Assembly (NCBI GenBank): GCA_035403225.1
Contig: DAONET010000006.1
Span: 51,548 to 115,547 of the forward strand
Direction of reading: 5' to 3'
DNA: 64,000 nt
Source: DAIRDK01 sp035403225
GTDB taxonomy: Bacteria; Bacteroidota; Bacteroidia; Bacteroidales; FEN-979
Of this stretch, positions 41,902-50,284 are shown piece after piece (within the stretch, counting starts at the first letter, position 1; each line of letters opens with the position of its first letter). The translations under genes were made by a program, and so were the position numbers. The notes beneath the pieces are model-generated. The model searched no databases and was not told the DNA's origin. It was given only the letters and a program-made list of their open reading frames with translations.

Positions 41902-43089
41902 ATGAAAAAGAAGATGCTTGTACCAGTGCTTCTCCTGGTCATCCCCCTGGCAGTCGGCGCTCAGCCTCTTAAAAAAAAGCTCGTCCCGGAAAAGATCAAT
42001 CAACAGGTCACTACGTTTCAGGTCCTCAATAAAACCAACGACACTTCCGAGCGAAAGAGCAAAGTCGGGACATTCCAACTGAAAGCCGGTGAACAAAAAG
42101 CCGTAGCGGTCACGGGTGAAGACATCACGAAACTGGATCATTCCTTTTCGTCACTCATGAAGGAAGACTCGGTCTCTCCTACCGGGGTCTTCATGCTTCC
42201 CGAGCTCTATTATTCCAAAGTCGAGGGCACGGGCAAACAAATATCCTATCGCATCGTTTTTGTTGACCAGGCTCCGTTGAAATATGATTTCTCGCGGGGA
42301 TTATTTGAAGGGAATATCCGCTTTCTCCCGGTAGAAGTGAACGGCAACGAAGGGTCGCAGCAAATACCGAAGCCTCTTTCCACGCCCGAGGAGATCATCA
42401 TTTCTTACGGTTCTTCCTCGATCCCGTTATCTATCAGCATGATCAACTGGCCACCGCTGGATGTTTCCATCACCTCTCCCGACCCCAGGGATTCGGTTGA
42501 TGTTAAAATATTAACGGTGAGCAACCCGGCAGGCTACCTCAAGAAACTGCCCGTGGAGCCGGCCATCATCCTCAGTTCTGCCCGAAAGACCATCCAGGGG
42601 TTAGGAGTACAAAGTCTTCCGTTGCATGTGTCATTGAAAGGCGTTTCTGCCTGCAGACCTCTGATGGTGACGCTGGAGACCTCCCTGGGCAGCCTCGATC
42701 CTGCCACCGTCACCCTTTCCGGCGAAACCAGCCAGGAAGTCACCCTTCGTTCAGAAAGCATTGGCAATATCAGTCTGCGTACCACCAATCACAACTACCG
42801 GAGCAACTCTTTATCGCTGAAAGCTGTTTTCCCCTGGCTTTTCCTCGTTCTTGCCATCGCCGGAGGTGTGATCGGAACCACAGGCCAGACATTGTATAAA
42901 AAAGAAAAGATCACCTTACGGCCACTGGCCTATGGCGGCATCATCGGACTCATCGCCGCTGTCGCTTACTGGGGGTTGGGCATCGTTCTCATCGGCTTCT
43001 CCCTGGAGACACGCGGACTAAACGAAATTATGGTCTTCGGTTTCGGGCTGCTGGCAGGGTATTTCGGGTTGAAAGCAGCCGTAAAATAA
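41902..43089 (+). CDS. exported protein with C-terminal membrane helices, unknown function
   Basis: A 395-residue protein with a signal peptide (VPVLLLVIPLAVGAQ), a large beta-rich extracytoplasmic region with repeated Ig-like or adhesin-like strands (about 60-300), and three to four C-terminal membrane helices (about 305-395, FPWLFLVLAIAGGVIG and following). I chose the ATG at 41902 because the signal peptide begins there; the frame runs further upstream only inside the neighbour. It is probably translated with the MBL-fold gene. I recognise no family, and no catalytic motif is seen. Confidence 0.75.
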   Translation: MKKKMLVPVLLLVIPLAVGAQPLKKKLVPEKINQQVTTFQVLNKTNDTSERKSKVGTFQLKAGEQKAVAVTGEDITKLDHSFSSLMKEDSVSPTGVFMLPELYYSKVEGTGKQISYRIVFVDQAPLKYDFSRGLFEGNIRFLPVEVNGNEGSQQIPKPLSTPEEIIISYGSSSIPLSISMINWPPLDVSITSPDPRDSVDVKILTVSNPAGYLKKLPVEPAIILSSARKTIQGLGVQSLPLHVSLKGVSACRPLMVTLETSLGSLDPATVTLSGETSQEVTLRSESIGNISLRTTNHNYRSNSLSLKAVFPWLFLVLAIAGGVIGTTGQTLYKKEKITLRPLAYGGIIGLIAAVAYWGLGIVLIGFSLETRGLNEIMVFGFGLLAGYFGLKAAVK

Positions 43090-43110
43090 CGGTAAGGTCT
43101 TGCCTCAGTC

Positions 43111-44235
43111 TTACGGCTCTCCGGTCAGGATCGTGATCGTCCCGCGGTAAACTTCATCTTCCCAGTGACCTTTGCAAGTCAGGATATAGAAATAGACTCC
43201 ATCCGACAGGTTATCGCCATCCCAATCGCCACTTTGATAATTCTTGCGGGAATAGACTTTCTTTCCCCAACGATCCCAAACGGTAAATTCCGTTCCTTCA
43301 AAAGGTATCCGGTAATCGAAATCCTCCGGAAAGCCTGAATCGTCCACCTTGATCTCATAGGTTTGATTAAATTGATCGCCATTGGGAGTGAACGCGGCGG
43401 GGATCTTCAGCTTGACGGTTCTCACCACCACATCGGTGATAAGGGTCGTATCGCATCCGTTCTGATCGGTATAATTCAGATAAACCTGGAACGTCCCGGT
43501 GCTGTCGAAGATATACGTAACCGGATTCACGTCGGAGGCAGAAAAGAGCACCGTGGTATCGGGCGACTTTTTAAGGCTCCATTCCCAGTTTACCATATAA
43601 GACAGGGCCGTATCGCTGAATTGCAGCGTCATGGTGGGTTTGGTGAGATAAATGGTATCTCCGGGCAATACATCGAATTCCACTTTGGGAAGTTTAAGCA
43701 CATCTACCAGGTAATCGGACTTCGCTTTGCATCCCCGGGCATCGGTAATGGTCAGGGTGTGTTCGCCGGGACAAAGACCGAAAACGATGGTATCCTGCGA
43801 ATACCCGCCTCCCCAGTTATATTCATACGGCGGAAGTCCGCCTGAAATGTGCGTTTTGAATTGCCCTTTGCATACTCCGGGGCATCCCAGTTCATTATAC
43901 CGGTATAAGGTATCAAAGACGATCTCGTCATACACGCGAAGGTACGCCGGTTCGCTGGTATCTATCTCCATCCCGTAGGTGATCACGCACTGGTAGGCCG
44001 CCGTATCGTCGCGGGTGACACTTGACAAGGTAAGCAGCGAATCATCCTGAAAATAGATCTCAACGCCGTTTTTCAGCCATTTGTACATCACGTTATCCGC
44101 GCCGGTCACGATAGCCCTGAACGCGGTACTATCGTTATAGCAAACAGTGGTATCGGCCGGTACCACTTCGACCGAGATCTGAGCAGTAACGCGAAGAGAT
44201 GTCAATATCATCAAAAACAGGAAAATACGTTTCAT
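43111..44235 (-). CDS. Ig-like cargo protein with type B T9SS sorting domain
   Basis: A 374-residue secreted protein. After the signal peptide comes an Ig-like domain (about 20-105), a second beta-sandwich region with the phrase HTLTITDARGCKAKSDY (about 155-172), a PKD-like segment, and the C-terminal domain from about 280 (PAAFTPNGDQFNQ, FTVWDRWGKKVYS, DWDGDNLSDGVYFYIL). This last part is the type B, gliding-associated C-terminal domain that directs export by the type IX secretion system. It therefore implies a T9SS elsewhere in the genome and places the protein at the cell surface or outside. Adhesion is plausible but not shown. Confidence 0.9.
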   Translation of the reverse strand: MKRIFLFLMILTSLRVTAQISVEVVPADTTVCYNDSTAFRAIVTGADNVMYKWLKNGVEIYFQDDSLLTLSSVTRDDTAAYQCVITYGMEIDTSEPAYLRVYDEIVFDTLYRYNELGCPGVCKGQFKTHISGGLPPYEYNWGGGYSQDTIVFGLCPGEHTLTITDARGCKAKSDYLVDVLKLPKVEFDVLPGDTIYLTKPTMTLQFSDTALSYMVNWEWSLKKSPDTTVLFSASDVNPVTYIFDSTGTFQVYLNYTDQNGCDTTLITDVVVRTVKLKIPAAFTPNGDQFNQTYEIKVDDSGFPEDFDYRIPFEGTEFTVWDRWGKKVYSRKNYQSGDWDGDNLSDGVYFYILTCKGHWEDEVYRGTITILTGEP

Positions 44236-44251
44236 CGGGATGCTTTGAGTG

Positions 44252-44259
44252 CAAATTTA
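44252..44259 (-). promoter_or_regulatory. -7 box of the T9SS cargo gene
   Basis: CAAATTTA, the complement of TAAATTTG, lies 16 bases before the ATG at 44235. No clear -33 TTTG is present. Confidence 0.45.
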
Positions 44260-44464
44260 TGAAGAATATTTTTATAAACGCCTGAAAGTCTGTTTTAGTG
44301 CGGCAGGATTGTCAGGAATATCCTTCGGCGACCTTCTTTCAACCGACAAAACGACTTGTTTTTCATTTAAATACTGACAAATATTCACTATCTTGGATCA
44401 GATGTCCAGTGGTATGAATTTTGACAAAAGCATGCTGCTTGAATAAGCTGAAAGGAGTTTAACC

Positions 44465-47059
44465 ATGAATCTGAACCAATTTACCATCAAATCGCAGGAA
44501 GCCGTACAAAAAGCGCAGGAGATTGCCACGGCATTCCGGCATCCGTACATCGAAACGGCCCATTTGCTGAAAGGGATGCTGGCCGTTGACGAGAATGTCA
44601 TTCCCTATTTACTGAAGAAATCCGATGTGAACATCCCCCTGCTCAGTCAGGAGACGGACAAGATGCTTTCGGCCCTTCCCCGGGCGGGCGGGCAGGAGCA
44701 GGTCTATCTTTCCAACGATGCTTCCAGGGCCTTGCAGAAGGCATCGGATATCTGCCACCAGATGAAAGATGAATTTGTGTCGATCGAACACCTGTTGCTC
44801 GCATTATTGGCCGGCAGTGATGCCACCGCCCGTCTGCTGAAGGAGAGCGGGATCAATGAGAAGGATCTCACCAAAGCCATTCAGCAGCTCCGTAAAGGCG
44901 GGACCGTGAAAAGCCAGAATGCCGAAGAGAACTATAACTCATTATCGAGATATGCCATCAACCTGAACGAAGCTGCCCTCAACGGCAAGCTTGATCCGGT
45001 GATCGGACGTGACGAGGAGATCCGGCGGGTGCTGCAGATTCTTTCGCGAAGAACCAAGAACAACCCCATCCTCATCGGTGAACCGGGGGTTGGTAAAACC
45101 GCCATCGCCGAAGGGATCGCTCACCGTATCGTGGATGGCGACATCCCCGAGAACCTGAAGACCAAACAGATCTTCTCGCTCGACATGGGGGCGCTCATCG
45201 CCGGAGCTAAATACAAGGGCGAGTTTGAAGAAAGATTGAAGAGCGTCATTAAAGAAGTCGTCGCCGCCAACGGAGAGGTGATCCTTTTCATCGACGAGAT
45301 CCATACGCTGGTTGGCGCCGGCGGAGGCGAAGGAGCCATGGATGCAGCCAATATCCTGAAGCCGGCTTTGGCCCGTGGAGAACTCCGCGCTATCGGAGCC
45401 ACCACCCTGAAAGAATATCAGCGCTACTTCGAAAAAGACAAAGCCCTCGAAAGGCGATTCCAACCCATCATTGTCACCGAGCCATCGGCCGCCGATGCCA
45501 TCTCCATCCTGCGGGGACTGAAAGAAAGGTATGAGACCCACCATCATGTCAGGATCAAGGACGAGGCCATCATCGCCGCCGTGGAACTGTCGCAGCGTTA
45601 TATCTCCGATCGGTTCCTGCCCGATAAAGCCATCGACCTGATTGACGAAGCTGCTTCCAAACTGCGGCTGGAGATCGATTCGCTGCCTGAAGAGCTGGAG
45701 ACAGCCGAACGAAGGATCCGTCAACTGGAAATCGAACGCGAAGCCATCAAACTGGAAAACGACACCGAAAAGTTACAGTCGCTGAACGAAGAGTTGTCGA
45801 AACTGACCAACGACCGCGACCAGATGAGGGCAAGGTGGAAATCTGAAAAAGATATCGTAGAACAGATTCAGTCCTCCAAGAAACAAATCGAACAGTACAA
45901 GCTGGAGGCCGACCGCGCCAACCGTGACGGCGACCTCGGAAAAGTAGCGGAGATCCGCTACGGAAAGATACCGGAAGCCGAACGCACCATCGTGACGCTG
46001 AAAGAGAATCTGTCGGCGATTCAGAAAGATGCTCCCATGGTGAACGAAGAAGTGGGCGCGGAAGAAATTGCCGGTGTGGTATCCAGATGGACAGGTATTC
46101 CCATCAACCGGATGCTTCAAAGTGAACGGCAAAAACTGCTTCACATGGAAGACGATCTTCATCGCCGGGTCATCGGTCAAAACGAAGCCATCACCGCCAT
46201 CTCCGATGCTATCCGGAGAAGCCGGGCGGGGTTGCAGGATAACCGCCGTCCCATCGGATCATTCATCTTCCTCGGGACCACCGGCGTTGGCAAGACCGAA
46301 CTGGCAAAAGCGCTCGCCGAGTTGCTGTTCAACAACGAAAACAGCATGATCCGAATTGACATGTCGGAGTATCAGGAACGTCATACTGTCAGCCGTTTGA
46401 TCGGTGCGCCCCCGGGATACGTGGGATACGAAGAAAGCGGTCAGCTGACCGAAGCGGTAAGAAGAAAACCTTACGCTGTCGTGCTGCTTGATGAGATCGA
46501 AAAAGCCCATCCCGACGTGTTCAATATCCTGCTTCAAGTCCTTGACGACGGCCGTCTGACCGACAATAAAGGAAGAACGGTGGATTTCAAGAACACGCTG
46601 ATCATCATGACCAGCAACCTGGGGTCGCAACTCATCCGGGAAAGCCTTGAGGGAGTCACCGACACCAACCGTTCACAAGTATTGGAAAAAGCGAAAGACC
46701 AGGTCTTCGACCTGCTGAAACGTACCATCCGTCCCGAATTCCTGAACAGGGTCGACGAAATCATCATGTTCGCCCCGCTCACGAAGGAAGAGATCGTACA
46801 GGTGGTTAAACTTCAGGTCGCGCAAGTGGCCCAGCTGCTGGAAAAGAACGAAATCACCCTGACAGTGACCGACAAGGCCGAACGTCTGTTGGCTGATACC
46901 GGTTACGACCCGCAGTTTGGCGCACGTCCGATCAAACGAGTGATCCAGAAGATGATGCTGAACGAAATCTCGAAAGAGATCCTGTCGGGAAAACTGGAGA
47001 AAGATGCCAAAATTGTCGTGGATGAAAAAGACGGGGACCTGGTGTTCCGGAATGAATAA
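44465..47059 (+). CDS. clpB: ATP-dependent disaggregase ClpB
   Basis: An 864-residue Hsp104/ClpB chaperone that works with DnaK to dissolve protein aggregates. It has the N-terminal Clp domain (1-145), AAA-1 with Walker A GEPGVGKTA (about 205), the coiled-coil middle domain (about 405-525) that distinguishes ClpB from ClpA/C, and AAA-2 with GTTGVGKTE (about 604); the pore loop KYKGEFEERL is present. AAAGGAG precedes the ATG. The 229-bp upstream gap has no CIRCE-like repeat that I can see, and only a poor -7 match (TATCTTGG at 44389-44396). It stands alone. Confidence 0.98.
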   Translation: MNLNQFTIKSQEAVQKAQEIATAFRHPYIETAHLLKGMLAVDENVIPYLLKKSDVNIPLLSQETDKMLSALPRAGGQEQVYLSNDASRALQKASDICHQMKDEFVSIEHLLLALLAGSDATARLLKESGINEKDLTKAIQQLRKGGTVKSQNAEENYNSLSRYAINLNEAALNGKLDPVIGRDEEIRRVLQILSRRTKNNPILIGEPGVGKTAIAEGIAHRIVDGDIPENLKTKQIFSLDMGALIAGAKYKGEFEERLKSVIKEVVAANGEVILFIDEIHTLVGAGGGEGAMDAANILKPALARGELRAIGATTLKEYQRYFEKDKALERRFQPIIVTEPSAADAISILRGLKERYETHHHVRIKDEAIIAAVELSQRYISDRFLPDKAIDLIDEAASKLRLEIDSLPEELETAERRIRQLEIEREAIKLENDTEKLQSLNEELSKLTNDRDQMRARWKSEKDIVEQIQSSKKQIEQYKLEADRANRDGDLGKVAEIRYGKIPEAERTIVTLKENLSAIQKDAPMVNEEVGAEEIAGVVSRWTGIPINRMLQSERQKLLHMEDDLHRRVIGQNEAITAISDAIRRSRAGLQDNRRPIGSFIFLGTTGVGKTELAKALAELLFNNENSMIRIDMSEYQERHTVSRLIGAPPGYVGYEESGQLTEAVRRKPYAVVLLDEIEKAHPDVFNILLQVLDDGRLTDNKGRTVDFKNTLIIMTSNLGSQLIRESLEGVTDTNRSQVLEKAKDQVFDLLKRTIRPEFLNRVDEIIMFAPLTKEEIVQVVKLQVAQVAQLLEKNEITLTVTDKAERLLADTGYDPQFGARPIKRVIQKMMLNEISKEILSGKLEKDAKIVVDEKDGDLVFRNE

Positions 47060-47083
47060 GTTCCTATTCCTGCGGATTGACCG

Positions 47084-47815
47084 TCACGGAGTTTTCTTCG
47101 CCGGTTGATCCGCGGGAGTTTTACTCAGCAGAACACCCTGGTCGTAGGTTTCTGTTCTGACCACCTCTCCTTTCTCGGAAAAATATTTCCAAAGCCCGTG
47201 CTGATGCCCGTCCAGGTATCCGCCGGTGATCATGGGAGTTCCTGTGTAGTAGTAACTGGAGAAAGGTCCCGATTTTTCACCGTTTTTGTACATGGTCCGC
47301 ATCTTGACCTTTCCATCAGAAAAGAAGGATTCCGAAGCGCCGTCTTTCATCCCCTCCTTCCAGTTGATCGTCTCGGAGACGCCGCCTTGTGAATAGAAGG
47401 TTCTGGAGAGACCCTGTTTTATTCCGCTTTTATAATTTTCTTCGGATAACAACGCCCCGTCGTAATCGCTAAAGAACTGCCACAGGCTGTCTTTCTTTTC
47501 ATCGCGATACATCCCTTTGGCCATGGGTCTCCCATTCTCATACCAGGAAGAAGAAAGAGCCTGGTGTCCGTTGCCGGAGAAAACGGAAAGAGTCTTTATT
47601 TTACCGTCAGGGTAATAATAGCGAAAAGTATCCACCGGGACGTTGTCACGGAATTGTCCGGCATAGATCAGGTGACCGGTAGAATCGGTCTTCCGCCATA
47701 TCCCCTGTTTCTTCCCGGCTGCATCGGTCTGGTTGACCGGTACCTGGGCTACAGCGGGCAGGCCCATTAACACCACACAGGAGAAAAACAGTACCTTGAT
47801 GACGCGAGTTAGCAT
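47084..47815 (-). CDS. exported MORN/YwqK-type repeat protein
   Basis: A 243-residue protein with a signal peptide (IKVLFFSCVVLMGLPAVAQ) and about eight repeats of the MORN-like kind with alternating G-x-W/F and Y-x-x-G elements (KQGIWRKTDSTG, MAKGMYRDEKKDSLW, HQHGLWKYFSEKG). Proteins of this type are often labelled YwqK antitoxin-like, but an antitoxin role for this exported copy is doubtful. I chose the ATG at 47815 since the signal peptide starts there and a -7 box on this strand lies at 47836-47843. It is divergent from recR and convergent with clpB. Confidence 0.8.
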   Translation of the reverse strand: MLTRVIKVLFFSCVVLMGLPAVAQVPVNQTDAAGKKQGIWRKTDSTGHLIYAGQFRDNVPVDTFRYYYPDGKIKTLSVFSGNGHQALSSSWYENGRPMAKGMYRDEKKDSLWQFFSDYDGALLSEENYKSGIKQGLSRTFYSQGGVSETINWKEGMKDGASESFFSDGKVKMRTMYKNGEKSGPFSSYYYTGTPMITGGYLDGHQHGLWKYFSEKGEVVRTETYDQGVLLSKTPADQPAKKTP

Positions 47816-47823
47816 GAATCTGT

Positions 47824-47843
47824 TAATTTTGTCGTCAAATGTA
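47824..47843. promoter_or_regulatory. divergent -7 boxes between recR and the MORN-repeat gene
   Basis: TAATTTTG (47824-47831) points to recR and CAAATGTA (47836-47843, complement of TACATTTG) points to the MORN gene. Both match TAnnTTTG and are four bases apart. The recR box lies after the ATG at 47814, which argues for the recR start at TTG 47862. Confidence 0.55.
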
Positions 47844-47861
47844 AAAAGTTTTATCTCTCCC

Positions 47862-48482
47862 TTGAGCACTTATCCGTCACAACTATTGGAAAAAGCCGTC
47901 AACGAGTTATCACGGCTTCCCGGGATCGGCAGGAAATCGGCCTTACGGATGGCGTTGCATCTTCTGAAGTGCAAACCCGAAGAAGTGGAGTCGTTGGGCC
48001 ATGCCATGATTGATCTTCGCAACGGGGTGATCTATTGTGCTCAATGCGGCAACATCTCCGATAAGGATATCTGCGACATCTGCTCCAGCCCGAAACGCGA
48101 TCACTCGCTGGTGTGTGTCGTGGAAGACCTCCGTGATGTGATGGCCATTGAAGGAACAGGTCAGTTTAACGGGGTTTATCACGTGCTGGGTGGCATCATC
48201 TCGCCCATTGAAGGCATCGGTCCGCAAGACTTGAACATCAACTCACTGACCGAGCGTGTCGCCGGCGAGACCATCACCGAGATCATCCTGGCGCTGCCCA
48301 CCACCATCGAAGGAGACACCACCAACTTCTACCTGTATAAAAAGTTATCTTCATCGGGAGTAAAAATGACCATGATCGCACGCGGCATCTCGGTGGGTGA
48401 TGAACTGGAGCATACCGATGAAATCACCCTCGGGAGATCGATCCTGAATCGCATGCCGTACCAGACAGGGCTCCGAAAATGA
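47862..48482 (+). CDS. recR: recombination mediator RecR
   Basis: A 206-residue RecR, which with RecF/RecO loads RecA at gaps. It has the helix-hairpin-helix ELSRLPGIGRKSALR, the four-cysteine zinc motif (CAQCGNISDKDICDIC), and the Toprim domain (VCVVEDLRDVMAIE, YHVLGGIISPIEGIGP). I chose the TTG at 47862 because it gives the short N-terminus (STYPSQLLEKAV) seen in family members; a longer frame from ATG 47814 would add 16 residues and begin upstream of the -7 box. Its stop is 11 bases from the convergent small gene. Confidence 0.95.
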   Translation: MSTYPSQLLEKAVNELSRLPGIGRKSALRMALHLLKCKPEEVESLGHAMIDLRNGVIYCAQCGNISDKDICDICSSPKRDHSLVCVVEDLRDVMAIEGTGQFNGVYHVLGGIISPIEGIGPQDLNINSLTERVAGETITEIILALPTTIEGDTTNFYLYKKLSSSGVKMTMIARGISVGDELEHTDEITLGRSILNRMPYQTGLRK

Positions 48483-48493
48483 CCAGCGTAGCT

Positions 48494-48721
48494 TCAGAAA
48501 AGCTGTAATTGATTTACCTTTTCGTTGCTGTGATTGACTTTCAGATCGACATAGTCGGTCAGCAACGGTCTGATGGCCTTTTTGATGATTTTGTTCGGAG
48601 TGGTCTTTCTCGACTTGCAGAAGTTAACCAGCGATTTTTTTTGCCGGGCTGTCACCGTGATGGTGATCGTTCTGTATTTCACCGGTTTTCTCTTCTTTTT
48701 GGCGGGGACTGTTTGTTGCAT
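48494..48721 (-). CDS. small basic protein, probable ribbon-helix-helix DNA-binding
   Basis: A 75-residue lysine-rich protein. A beta strand (KYRTITITVTARQ) followed by two helices (KKSLVNFCKSRKTTPNKIIKKAIRPLL) fits the ribbon-helix-helix fold of small regulators. The tail ends in NQLQLF. From memory, similar small proteins are widespread in Bacteroidota, but I know of no assigned role. It starts nine bases after the glmM stop and should be co-transcribed with glmM. No partner toxin gene is next to it. Confidence 0.75.
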   Translation of the reverse strand: MQQTVPAKKKRKPVKYRTITITVTARQKKSLVNFCKSRKTTPNKIIKKAIRPLLTDYVDLKVNHSNEKVNQLQLF

Positions 48722-48730
48722 CAGGTCAAA

Positions 48731-50125
48731 TCAAAGGTCATTAAGTATCTCTTTAAAGTCATTCAGAATTTTCTGAGCCAGGTGATCAGCCTTCACCATC
48801 ATATCACTTTCCGCATAGATCCGGATAATGGGTTCCGTATTGGATTTCCGCAGGTGGATCCATTCTCTGTCAAAAGTGATCCTGACACCATCGATGGTGC
48901 TGATGTCACATTTGGCGTACCTTTTCGCAAGCTTGTCGAGGATCTTCTGGACGTCCATTCCCGGTGAAAATGCGATCTTGTTTTTGGAGATGTAATACGA
49001 AGGAAAGCGATCGCGCATGGCCGAGACTTTCTCGCCGGAAGCGGCCAGCGCTGTCAGAAAGAGAGCGATGCCCACCAGCGCATCCCGGCCGTAATGCAAC
49101 TCGGGGTAAATGACCCCGCCATTTCCTTCACCTCCGATCACGGCCTTCACTTCTTTCATCTTCGAAACCACATTCACTTCGCCCACGGCAGCCGTGAAAT
49201 AGGATCCGCCGTGATTCCGGGTAACATCCCGCAATGCCTGGGTGGAACTGAGGTTTGAAACAGTATTGCCCGGGGTATGTTGTAACACGAAGTCAGCGAC
49301 AGCCACCAGGGTATACTCTTCTCCGAAAGGATTCCCTTCCTCGGTGAGAATGGCCAGGCGGTCCACATCGGGATCGACCACAAAGCCCACGTCTGCCCGG
49401 ATATCGGTGATGCGTTTTGAGATATCCGTCAGGTGTTCGGGCAACGGTTCGGGGTTATGCGGGAAATTACCGTCGGGGGTGCAATAGAGCTCGTTCACAT
49501 TGCGTACTCCCAAAGCTTTAAGGAGCTTGGGGACAGCGAGGCCGCCGGTGGAATTCACGGCATCGACAACCACGGAGAAATCAGCTTTTTTGATAGCATT
49601 GCAATCAACGAGCGGCAGATCCAGGATGGCTGCGATATGACGATCGATGAAGGTATCGTCCGTGACGCAGGTCCCGAGGTCGCTGATACCGGCATAGACG
49701 GTCTCACCTTTCCCGGCAATGTCCAGCAATTCAGCGCCATCAGCGGCTGACAGGAACTCACCTTTGGCGTTGAGAAATTTCAGCGCATTCCATTCCTTCG
49801 GATTATGGCTGGCCGTGATGATGATGCCGCCGTCTGCGCCGGTGAAAAGCACCGCCATTTCGACCGTGGGTGTCGTCGTCAATCCGATATCGGTGACATC
49901 GGCCCCACACCCTGTCAGGGTGGCCACGATCAGATCACTCACCATTTTTCCGGAGATCCTGGCGTCGCGTCCGACAATGATGCGCATCCGGCCTTTTCCT
50001 GCCGACTTTTTCAAGAAAGTATAAAAGGCGCTGGCGAATTTAACCACATCGGGGGGAGTAAGTGATTCATCCTGCTTCCCTCCTATCGTTCCCCGGAATC
50101 CCGAGATGGACCTTATTAACGTCAT
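48731..50125 (-). CDS. glmM: phosphoglucosamine mutase
   Basis: A 464-residue phosphohexomutase with the GlmM pattern: SISGFRGTIGG at the N-terminus, the phosphoserine loop IITASHNPKEWNA, the metal loop VDPDVDRLA, the sugar loop GGEGNGGV, and RKSNTEPIIRIYAE at the C-terminus. GlmM makes glucosamine 1-phosphate for UDP-GlcNAc and so for peptidoglycan and LPS. I use the ATG at 50125; the frame extends 12 codons upstream without homology. A -7 box (CAAAAATA, 50141-50148, complement strand) lies 16 bases before it. Confidence 0.93.
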   Translation of the reverse strand: MTLIRSISGFRGTIGGKQDESLTPPDVVKFASAFYTFLKKSAGKGRMRIIVGRDARISGKMVSDLIVATLTGCGADVTDIGLTTTPTVEMAVLFTGADGGIIITASHNPKEWNALKFLNAKGEFLSAADGAELLDIAGKGETVYAGISDLGTCVTDDTFIDRHIAAILDLPLVDCNAIKKADFSVVVDAVNSTGGLAVPKLLKALGVRNVNELYCTPDGNFPHNPEPLPEHLTDISKRITDIRADVGFVVDPDVDRLAILTEEGNPFGEEYTLVAVADFVLQHTPGNTVSNLSSTQALRDVTRNHGGSYFTAAVGEVNVVSKMKEVKAVIGGEGNGGVIYPELHYGRDALVGIALFLTALAASGEKVSAMRDRFPSYYISKNKIAFSPGMDVQKILDKLAKRYAKCDISTIDGVRITFDREWIHLRKSNTEPIIRIYAESDMMVKADHLAQKILNDFKEILNDL

Positions 50126-50140
50126 GAATGCTATTTTTAG

Positions 50141-50148
50141 CAAAAATA
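50141..50148 (-). promoter_or_regulatory. -7 box of glmM
   Basis: CAAAAATA is the complement of TATTTTTG and ends 16 bases before the glmM ATG. It supports the shorter GlmM start; no -33 TTTG is clear. Confidence 0.45.
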
Positions 50149-50233
50149 AAAGGATTTTCAAGGATAGCCTGCATGTTGATAAAAATTTTATAACCAGCCC
50201 TGTCCTGCCTTCGGAGAATTACCTGATTTTATT

Positions 50234-50241
50234 TACCTTTG
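50234..50241 (+). promoter_or_regulatory. -7 box of the TPR-comA-aroE group
   Basis: TACCTTTG matches TAnnTTTG and lies 44 bases before the ATG at 50285. No convincing -33 element is present. Confidence 0.45.
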
Positions 50242-50284
50242 TTGCATTAATAATCGTTGATACAGTGGGGCCTTTGCCCGAGGC

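Noticed and set aside
44389..44396. TATCTTGG as clpB -7 box
   Set aside because: It departs from TAnnTTTG at one key T and lacks a -33 TTTG at proper distance; too weak to list as a promoter.
44402..44446. 14-codon upstream frame 18 bases before clpB
   Set aside because: Possible leader peptide, but it has no Shine-Dalgarno, no stall motif and no nearby attenuator hairpin, so chance is the simpler view.
47084..47815. Toxin-antitoxin reading of the YwqK-like MORN protein
   Set aside because: It has a signal peptide and no adjacent toxin candidate; the antitoxin label attached to this repeat family is not supported here.
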